Assembly: GCF_033115175.1 (NCBI RefSeq)
Contig: NC_084835.1
Location: 59,006,448 to 59,070,447, forward strand
Source of the DNA: Lepus europaeus
Taxonomy: Eukaryota; Chordata; Mammalia; Lagomorpha; Leporidae
Reading direction: 5' to 3'
Length of the DNA: 64,000 nucleotides
The notes under the pieces: model-generated
What the model was told of the DNA's origin: nothing
Database searches by the model: none
The model's input: only the letters and a program-made list of their open reading frames with translations
Program-made: the position numbers and the translations under genes
Shown here: positions 56,030 to 64,000 of the stretch, piece after piece
Layout: the number at the start of each line of letters is the position of its first letter
Position numbering within the stretch: position 1 is the first letter of the stretch

Positions 56030-56336
56030 TTTAATGTTCATTTATTTTCATTTCAAAGGGAGACAAAGAGATACAGAATATGAATGACAGATCTTCCATC
56101 TACCGGTTCATCCACAACAGCCAGGACTGGGCTAAGCCAGTGCCAGGAGCCTGGAACTTCATCCAGATTGTCCACATGAGTGGCAGGGACCCACGCACTT
56201 GCACTTGAGCCATTCCAGGCAGCACTGCTGCCTCCCAAGTGCATTAGCAGGAAGCCAGATCAAAAGCAGATAGCAGGGACTCAAATCATTCTGCTGAGAT
56301 GCAGGCTTAACCTGCTATGCCACAACACCTATCCCC
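56030..56336 (-). repeat. CSINE: Old CSINE
   Basis: tttattttcatttcaaaggg, gatcttccatctaccggttc, ending gccacaacacctatcccc. Confidence 0.8.
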
Positions 56337-56361
56337 ACACACAATTTTTTTTCTTTCTCTT

Positions 56362-56552
56362 TTTTTAAGATTTATTTGAAAAGCAGTATGACAGAGAGAG
56401 AGGAAGAGGGAGAGAGATCTTCCATTTGCTGGTACACTGTCCAGATGGCTACAAGGGTTAGGGCTGGGCCAGGCTGAAGCCAGTCAGGATCTGAACTGGT
56501 GCTCCAATAAGTGATGTCAGCACTTAGCTTGCTGTATCACAACACTGCGCTT
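56362..56552 (-). repeat. CSINE: CSINE with internal deletion
   Basis: ttttttaagatttatttgaa, gagatcttccatttgctggt, then jumps to gatctgaactggtgctcc and cacaacactgcgc. Confidence 0.75.
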
Positions 56553-56984
56553 TTCCTCCTGATTTTATATATAATTTAACTATCATTAACTGTTGGAAGT
56601 GTTAAAAAGATAGGGAGAAAGATTTTTTTTCATTTTTTCCCCCATTTCATCTTCTATATAATTTGAATTTTACCATGTCCACGTATTACCTCTGTCACTT
56701 AAAAAAATAAACGGGCCATGATTTTATAATTTCATAAAAATTATCCAACATCACAAATAACATTTTTGACAATATTTAATAATGTGGGGAAAAAATTCTA
56801 TTTATAGCATATTAATTTTAAATATATAAAAGATGTAAAAATATTAATAACGATTATATATAAACTCTAAAAACTAGAAGTAATCTAAATTTTTTTTACT
56901 CTTGCATTTTGTAAAGTTTCCACTCAATATGCATTGCTTGTGAACAAGTACAAACACTAAAGACAAAAGGAGGTTCCACTAAAG

Positions 56985-57188
56985 CAGGGGCAGGGAGTGT
57001 CCAGGCCACAGGCCATATAAGGCCCACGCAATCATTTGGTCTGGCCCTGTCAAGGCAACTGCAGGCGGGATTCAAAATTCAGTAAATCTACAGCAGGCTC
57101 ATTTTTAAGCTGACACTTTCGCATGGCTCGTGAATGATGTTATAAATATCCAGATGACCCTTGGCAGAAAAAAGGTTCCCCACCCCTG
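56985..57188. mobile_element. Non-autonomous hAT-type element (MITE), 204 bp
   Basis: Ends CAGGGGCAGGGAGTG and, inverted, CAGGGGTGGGGAACC. The flanking 8-bp direct repeat is cactaaag (56977-56984) and cattaaag (57189-57196), 7 of 8 identical. CAGGG termini plus an 8-bp duplication are hallmarks of hAT transposons. It has no coding capacity. I cannot name the family. Confidence 0.7.
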
Positions 57189-57551
57189 CATTAAAGGCTC
57201 AATAAGCATCACCAGAATTCTGTGTTTCTTGATGAGCCCCAACTTTCAGCTATTAATTTTTAAGGGCATTTATTTTTCCAGTAACTAAAGGTTTCCCACA
57301 TTTTGACAACGACAGGACATGAGAGTTTGCAGGGCGCTAGGGTCCAACCAGGTAGGAGGTGTCGCCTATCACAGAGAAGAAGTCACAGCAGCCCTAGTTG
57401 GGAGGGAGCACAGCGTCATACTCCAGAAACAAGACTGCTGGGACCCAGTGCCCTGGGACATCACTTTATTTACACATCCCTGTCTTTATTTCCTGGACCC
57501 CAGACCTTCCCTCAGTGTTTCTGCATCTAATTCATGCTCATCTGCTCCATT

Positions 57552-57878
57552 TTTTAAAAGATTTATTTATTTATTTGAAAAGTGAAGTGCCAGAGGCAGA
57601 GAGAGAGAGGCAGAGAGAGAGAGAAAGGTCTTTCATCTGCTAATTCACTCCCCAAATGGCCACAACATTCGATGCTGGGACAATCCACAGCCAGCTTCTT
57701 CTGGGTCTTCCTTGTGGGTGCAGGGGCCCAAAGACTTGGGCCATCTTCTACTGGTTTCCCAGGCCTTGGCATAGAACTGCATTGGAAGTGGAGCAGCAGG
57801 GACTTGAACTGGCCCCAACATGGGCTGCCGGCACTGAAGGCAACGGCTTTACCCTCTATGCCACAGGAACAGTCCCCA
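57552..57878 (-). repeat. CSINE: CSINE
   Basis: aagatttatttatttatttg, ggtctttcatctgctaattc, ending atgccacaggaacagtcccc. Confidence 0.9.
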
Positions 57879-58389
57879 AGCTCATCTTCTAACATTAATC
57901 CCGCAGAGACATTTGGGGGGAATGGAAATATTAGATTTGGGTTGTGGAAATGCAAATCTGTAAATTTTCTACAAGTCATTAAATTATATACTTACAAAAA
58001 TGGGTGGATCTTATGAAACTGTTTAGAGGGGGAAAAAATGTCAAGCACCAGCTACAGCTTCTTCAGGAATCCCTCCTGTTGACCCGCCCAATCCAGGAGA
58101 AGCCCTGGGCCTGAACCTCCGTCTACCACAGCCCTTACCACACTGTATCGGAATGACCTGTGCAAGTCTTCCTGACTTGCCTCACCATGAGCTCCGGCAT
58201 TCAACACAACCCATGGCACCCAGTAAGTGCTCACATGTTCACAATTCATTAGCATCTTCTAAATACGGGCACTGATGATGAGATGGAGATTAGCAGAGAA
58301 CCTCACCTTCGACCTCAGATTCCAATTCAGGGAATACAGATTATAACTGAGTTCCTGTCACTTCTGGAACTTTTTCATATGTTAACTAA

Positions 58390-58560
58390 CCTCAGTACCA
58401 CCTATGGGAAAAAAGTAGTTATTTCTCCATGTTTACAAATAGAGAAGCTAATATAAGGAGAGCTTAAGTAACTTACCCTAAATCACACAGCAGATGAAGA
58501 GGTAAAATTTGGACCTATTTGACTTAAAACACACATTCTTTCCACTACACGGCCCTTCAC
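58390..58560 (-). repeat. MIR
   Basis: ttacaaatagagaagctaat, aagtaacttaccctaaatca and cacagcagatgaagagg follow the reverse MIR core closely. Confidence 0.65.
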
Positions 58561-58847
58561 ACATACACACAGAAAAGGGAGCACATTCACGCCAAGAGGT
58601 ACGGCGTAGCTGGGACACAAGGGCAGGGACACAGGGACTTTCCAGAATGGAAAGACTGACTTGACCGAGTTGTTCCTGCTAAGGCACCATTGAGAGGATG
58701 TTAAAAAACCAAGTGGGCTCAGCCAACTGAATGCTAAGGGATTCAGACTTGGTGTGGGAGTCATTAACAACTGCAAAGTCAGCAGTGACATGACCAGAGT
58801 GACATAAGAGAGGACAGAAACACCAGCAATAAAATGGCAGCTATTTT

Positions 58848-58925
58848 TTTTTCAAAAAGTTTATTTATTTGAAAGGCAGAGGTAAAGAAAGAGAAAGATC
58901 AATCTTCTATCCACTTCTATCTAAA
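58848..58925 (-). repeat. CSINE: CSINE tail fragment
   Basis: aaagtttatttatttgaaag followed by gatcaatcttctatccac. Only the tail part is present. Confidence 0.7.
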
Positions 58926-58940
58926 ATGTCACCAAACACT

Positions 58941-59276
58941 GGGGCCAGCACTGTGGCATAGTGGGTAAAGCCGCTGCCTGCAGTGCTGGTATCCCATATG
59001 GGCACCGGTTTGAGTTCCAGCCTCTCCACTTCCTATCCAGCTCTCTGCTATGGCCTGGGAAAGCAGTAGAAGATGGTCCAAGTCCTTGGGCCCCTGCACC
59101 CTTGTGGGAAGACCTGGAGGAAGCTCCTGGCTTCAGATAGGTGCAGCTCCAGCCATTGCAGCCAATTAGGGAGTGAACCAGTAGATGGAAGACCTCTCTC
59201 TCTCTCTGCCTCTCCTTCTCTCTGTGTGTAACTCTTTCAAGTGAATAAATAAACCTTTAAAAAAAAAAAAAAAAGA
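58941..59276 (+). repeat. CSINE: CSINE, full length
   Basis: Head ggggccagcactgtggcata, box B gtttgagttcc, tail caagtgaataaataaacctt and poly(A). Confidence 0.94.
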
Positions 59277-59314
59277 ATCACCTTGTAAAAACTACTATAC
59301 AAAAATATTTGACT

Positions 59315-59661
59315 TGTACTATGGACTGCATGTTTGTATCCCCTCAAAATCCCCAAGTTGAAACTTAGCCCTTGCAGTAATAGCAGTAGGAGGTGACCAG
59401 ATCATGGTGGAGCCCTGGAGAATGAGATCACCCCTCAGGAGGGCTGAAGAGACCAAAGTCAGCCCTCCCACCACATAAGGACACAGTGAGAAGCTGCAAG
59501 CTACAAACCAGAAAGTGTGAACCCAACAGACACCAAGTCTGCCAGCACCTTGATCCTGGACTCCTCAGCTTCCAGAACTGTGAACAACCAATTTCTGTGT
59601 TGTTACAAGTGACCCAGTTTATGCCATTTTTTTTGTTGCAACCCAAATGGGCTAGAATAAC
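59315..59661 (+). repeat. Solo MaLR/MLT-like LTR remnant
   Basis: tgtactatggactgcatgtt, atgatggagccctg-like centre (catggtggagccctggagaa), aaggacacagtgagaag, ttccagaactgtgaacaac and gggctagaataactgg follow the order of an old mammalian MaLR-type LTR. No viral protein-coding sequence is present. Confidence 0.5.
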
Positions 59662-60268
59662 TGGATTTGCCTATACTTGGGAACACGTGGAGCAACTAAG
59701 AGCAGCTATGAGGGACTGACTGCTTGAATGCAGGATGGTTTACTACAAAAGGAAGAACAGTATGCTTGCTTTAGGATGCTCTGTGTGACCACAGCAAGCC
59801 CAAACTTCACTGAAGGAAAGAAGGAGAGAAGCTTCAAATGATCCATGGTAAGTTTAAGGACAAATATCGAGTGAAAAAAATAAATAAATAAACAACAAAA
59901 ACTGGAAATTTGAGGCAAGAGGAGATCTCTGCTGGGTAAAGAATACTTAACCCCTGTACCTCCTAGTAAACACATTGAAGTCCCATTGAACAGATTCAAA
60001 AAAAGGCAGAAAATGACTCTGAAAGGAAAAATGCGGAGGGGCTGGGAACCCCTGAAGAGGAGCAACAGGTGGTGAGCCTCTAGGGTTTTCTTTTGTGCTG
60101 CACATCACAGACTTGATGCTGAAGAAGCTAGTGACCCAAGAACAACAATGGGCATAGACAAAAAACAAAGCTACAGTCAACATGACAGGGTGGTGCTGCA
60201 GTAAGGACAAATAGGTTAAGTGGAGCAAAACAGAAAATCCAGAAGGAAACTCAAGTGTGTACAATTAT

Positions 60269-60595
60269 TATTTTTTTTAAGATCCATCTATTTATCTGAA
60301 AGTCAAAGTTACACAGAGAGGTAGAGAGAAAGAGGTCTTCCATCCACTATTTCACTTCCCAATTGGCTGCATCGGCTAGAGCTGTGCCGTTCCATAATCT
60401 GGAGTCAGGAACCTCATCTGGGTCTTCCCATGCAGATGCAGGGTCCCAAGGACTTGGGCCATACTCTACTGTTTCCCCAGGCCATAGCAGAGAGCTGGAT
60501 TGGAGGTGGAGCAGCTGGGACTTGAACTGGCGCCCATGTGGGATGCTGCCACTGCAGGTGGCGGCTTTAGCCACTATGCCACAGCACCAGCCCTA
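60269..60595 (-). repeat. CSINE: CSINE, full length
   Basis: aagatccatctatttatctg, gtcttccatccactatttca, ending tgccacagcaccagccc. Confidence 0.93.
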
Positions 60596-60757
60596 CAGTT
60601 AATTATTTTCAACAAAGGTTCCAAAGGAATTAGAGAGGGGAAAGGAAAGTCTTCAATAAATGGTGCTGATAAGCAGCATATAGGGAAAAAAATGAGGCTC
60701 AGCTCATTGTATCACACAAGCATGTAAGTCACAGGCTAAGACTTAAAACAAAGTACT

Positions 60758-61066
60758 GGGCCTGGTATTCTGGCACAGTGAGCTAAGCTGCCACCTGCAA
60801 CACCAGCAGCCTGTTACTGGAGCATCAGTTCAAGTTCCAGCTGCTCTGCTTCCAATCCAGATTCCTGCTAATATGCCTGGGAAGGCAGTGGAGGATTGCC
60901 CAAGTGCTTGGGCCCCTGCCAGCCACGTGGAAAACCCAGATGGAGTTTTGGGCTCCTAGCTTCTACCTGACCCAGCCCTGGCCATTGCAATCATCTGGGG
61001 AGTAAATCAGCAGATGAAAGATCTTTCTTTCTCTAAATAAATAAATAAATAAAGCTTAAAAAAAAA
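60758..61066 (+). repeat. CSINE: CSINE
   Basis: Head gggcctggtattctggcaca, tail aaataaataaataaataaag and poly(A). Confidence 0.9.
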
Positions 61067-61067
61067 A

Positions 61068-61372
61068 AAGCTGTCATTGTGGCATAGCAGGTCAAGCCAC
61101 TGATTGCAACGCCAGCATCCCATATCAGAGTGACAGTTCGAGTTCCGCCTGCTCTGCCTCCAATTCAGCTTTCTGCTAATGCACTTGGGAAGGCAGACAA
61201 TGACCAAGAACTTGGGTCCCTGCCACGCATGTGGGCAACCAGGACAGAATTCCTGGCTCCTGGCTTTGGCCTGGCCCAGACTGGGCTAGGAAATGAACTG
61301 GCAGGTAGAAGATATCTCTCTCCAACTCCTTCCCCCATTATTCTGTCTTTCAAATACATAAATCCTTTTTAA
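61068..61372 (+). repeat. CSINE: CSINE directly after another forward copy
   Basis: agctgtcattgtggcatagc, gttcgagttccgcctgctct, tail tctttcaaatacataaatcc. Confidence 0.88.
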
Positions 61373-61590
61373 AAATCTAGCTTTGCAATTTAAAATAAAA
61401 ACAAAGTATGAAAAGTACAAAAAATCCATGTCTAGAATTTTTTTAATTTAGAACTCCAAATAATTGTACCTTAGAAACAGAGTATTTCAAATATAAAGAA
61501 CTGTTATTACAACTAAAATTGAGATAATCAAAAGTTTCATAAAACCAGACACAACTTTAACTAAACAGTGGTTTAAAAACATTCCCTTCT

Positions 61591-61909
61591 GGCCAGCGCC
61601 ATGGCTTAACAGGCTAATCCTCCACCTGTGGCGCCGGCACACCAGGTTCTAGTCCTGGTTGGGGCGCCGGATTCTGTCCCGGTTGCCCCTCTTCCAGGCC
61701 AGCTCTCTGCTGTGGCCCAGGAGTGCAGTGGAGGATGGCCCAAGTGCTTGGGCCCTGCACCCGCATGGGAGACCAGGAGGAAGCACCTGGCTCCTGGCTT
61801 CGGATCAGGGCGGTGCACCCGCCGCAGCGGCCATTGGAAGGTGAACCAACGGCAAAAAGGAAGACCTTTCTCTCTGTCTCTCTCACTATCCACTCTGCCT
61901 GTCAAAAAA
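61591..61909 (+). repeat. CSINE: Young CSINE with 16-bp target duplication
   Basis: Head ggccagcgccatggcttaac, end cactctgcctgtcaaaaaaa. Direct repeat aaaaacattcccttct at 61575-61590 and about 61910-61925. Confidence 0.96.
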
Positions 61910-63220
61910 AAAAACATTCCCTTCTCCAAAGAACTTAGATACACATTGTTCTTTGGTCTTCTCCATCAAGAGCCAGTATTAATCAGCACTTCATTAATAA
62001 ACATTCTCACCAATAGAAAAGGATAGAGCAGGGCAGAGAAGAAAGAAATTAAGATCACTAAATCAAAGTCTCCTGAAATGAGCTTTCAAGAACAAATCTA
62101 CTGGCTACTAAACTTGCTAACAAAGAAGATGAAAGACCCACTCCAGACAACCAAGAGCTTGCTTAACTAGTTTGCAAATTAAACAGTCAGTATTTTATAA
62201 TGTTCTTAATTAATAACTGCCAGGCTAAAGTGCACTAGAAGCAGATTTGCCTCATTTTTATGGTTTTTAAAAATAATCTGCAACTAACAAGTCTCAAATC
62301 TAAAGCTCTGCACAGGAATCCCAATATTGGTTTATGAATACCTTGTACACAGAACACTAACACATATTAATGTGCTAGAATGGAATGTTATATTTTGCAA
62401 GCAGTGTTTGTATGCATAATTCATTCAAATGAAGCAGAAAGACTGTCCCAGATCTTTAAAACAAGAGGGGCCTTGATCACAAGGGACCACTAAAAGTCCC
62501 TCCCAATACTTGAAGAGACTGGCAACAAAGCACCTCCTAAAGTGGATAAAAAGGGCAATACTGAAAGGTTCCTGTGAGTGCAGAGTCGGGAAGAGAGCTC
62601 ACATGCAAAGCAGCAGAACCAACTTGCCAGCATTGGAAGCTTAAACACATCAATGAGGTATCTTCCAAACTCTGAAAGAAAACGAGTTCCAACAAGCATT
62701 CAAGTGTGTGAGTAAAATAAAGCCATTCTCAGACTCACAGTCTCAAGAAGATACTCCTCATATACCTTCTTCAGAATCCATACAAAAGCAAGGCAGGATA
62801 CTATGCACAGGAAGGCCAGATGCAAGCTGGAGAGCACCAGGGAAGCCCCAGGTAAAGGCAACCATGGCCAAGCACTCCACAGTGAGACAGGAGGAGCACA
62901 GCTCAGAGGAACAGTGGGTACTGACACATCTGACTGCCTGCAAAGGTGTGTCACAGAGTAGCTGGAACTTTGGGGATACATTTGTTCACAAGAACAAAGC
63001 AAATGAAAACAAGGAGCAATTATCAACATACACTGAAAACAAATGTTGATTTAATCAGCCATCATGACAGAATCGGAAGGGAGTACTAGAGGCAGGGAAC
63101 TATGGGAAGGGTGTAGGAACCTAAATTCTAACCTATCATATCTAGTTAATACATGATGTCAAAAACTGGAATCCCAAGAAATTGCAATTTAAGCATACTA
63201 TTCCAAAATGACAAAATAGG

Positions 63221-63508
63221 GGCCGACACTATGGAGTAGCCGGTAAAGCAGCACTGGCATCCTATATAGGCTCTGGTTCAAGTCCCTGCAGATGAGCCTG
63301 AGAAAGCAGCAAAGAATAGCCTAAGTCCTTGGTCCTCTGCACCCACATGGCAGACGTGGAAGAAATTCCTGGCTCCTGACTTCAGATCGGCCCAGCTCTG
63401 ACTGTGGAGTGAACCAATGGATGGAAGACCTCTCTCTGTTTCTCACTCTCTGTGACTCTGCCTTTCAAATACATGAATAAGTATTAAAAAAAAAAAAAAA
63501 AAAAAAGA
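63221..63508 (+). repeat. CSINE: CSINE with small internal deletions
   Basis: Head ggggccgacactatggagta, missing parts of the head and centre, tail tttcaaatacatgaataagt and poly(A). Confidence 0.88.
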
Positions 63509-63559
63509 AAAGAAAGAAACTGGCAAAAAGAAAAAACTAACAGGATCAAGAATGCATGG

Positions 63560-63855
63560 GGCAGGGATGGTGGTGCAGCAGGTTAAGCTGCTACTTGGGA
63601 TTCCCACATCCCATGAAAGAGCCTGGATTGGAGTCCCACCTCCGTTTCCCATTCACCTTTCTGCTAATGAACACCTTGGGAGGCAGCAGGTGACACCCAA
63701 GTCCTTGGGTTCCTATACCCAGTTGGAAGACACAGAATGAGCTCCGGGCTCCTTCTTCAGCCTGGCTCAGCTCCATTGTGGGCCTTGGGGAGTGAACCAT
63801 TGGATGGACTACCATCTCTCTCTCTCTGCCTTTTGAATAAAGTTAAAATTAAAAG
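63560..63855 (+). repeat. CSINE: Old CSINE
   Basis: ggggcagggatggtggtgca, taagctgctacttgggattc, gggagtgaaccattggatgg, ctgccttttgaataaagtta. Confidence 0.83.
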
Positions 63856-64000
63856 AAAAAAGTTACTATTAAAATTTTTAAAAGAAGTTCAGTTTCAACA
63901 TTAGATTATACTACATTCTTCTTGATGATAACCTATCTTTGTGAAGCTTTCTGGGGTAGTGTGACCAAAAAAATAAACAAGTAGCATGTGGAAATCAACA

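Larger units (their letters stand above)
55830..56730 (+). repeat. L1ME/HAL1-like 3' fragment with two nested CSINEs
   Basis: ggaaattatccttcagatac, attcattgcagcactgtata, then atcttctatataatttgaat and ccacgtattacctctgtcac follow the order of an old L1 3' end. Confidence 0.5.
54127..64000 (-). other. RALBP1: RALBP1 first intron (continues beyond the window)
   Basis: About 9.9 kb with no coding exon. It holds eleven CSINE copies or fragments, an L1ME-like fragment (55830-56730), a hAT MITE (56985-57188), a MIR (about 58390-58560) and an LTR-like remnant (59315-59661). The stretches 54130-55350, 59670-60260 and 61930-63215 hold nothing I recognise. Confidence 0.75.

Overview
This is nuclear DNA from a leporid, almost certainly rabbit or a close relative. 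The species call rests on about 55 copies and fragments of the tRNA-derived C-repeat SINE family (CSINE) typical of lagomorphs, together with spliced mammalian genes. I see no prokaryotic, plasmid or CRISPR features. Apart from two genes, the window is introns, one short intergenic gap and transposon remains.

Layout. Positions 1 to about 25,500 hold the 3' two-thirds of PPP4R1 on the + strand: ten coding exons between 2837 and 24566, encoding about 601 C-terminal residues of this roughly 950-residue protein, then a 3' UTR of about 0.9 kb. About 25,500-29,597 is a GC-rich intergenic stretch with no gene I can support. About 29,597-64,000 is RALBP1 on the - strand. All nine of its coding exons are here, with the ATG at 54118 and the stop at 30990-30992, giving a 638-residue protein. 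The promoter and untranslated first exon lie beyond position 64,000. The two genes converge tail to tail, as I recall for human chromosome 18p11.

Functions. PPP4R1 is a HEAT-repeat regulatory subunit of protein phosphatase 4. RALBP1 (RLIP76) is a RalA/RalB effector with a RhoGAP domain for Rac1/Cdc42. They share a neighbourhood, not a pathway, and nothing in the sequence suggests co-regulation. Every coding-exon boundary I placed has AG/GT splice sites, and the reading frame is intact across all junctions.

Repeats. CSINEs make up roughly a quarter of the window by my count. They fall into three apparent age groups: an old diverged set, the classical set with a CT-rich region and AATAAATAAATCTTT-type tail, and a younger set ending CTGCCTGTC plus poly(A) with clear target-site duplications. 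Old L1 3' fragments, a hAT-type MITE with an 8-bp target duplication, palindromic mariner-like MITEs, MIRs and LTR-like remnants also occur. About 11.7 kb over the convergent gene ends (20,863-32,597) contains no recognisable CSINE.

I found no undescribed biological system. The observations most worth a second look are a 12-residue-shorter RALBP1 C-terminal tail, a 19-base G run just inside a RALBP1 splice donor, the CSINE-free block, and several readable nested-transposon histories.
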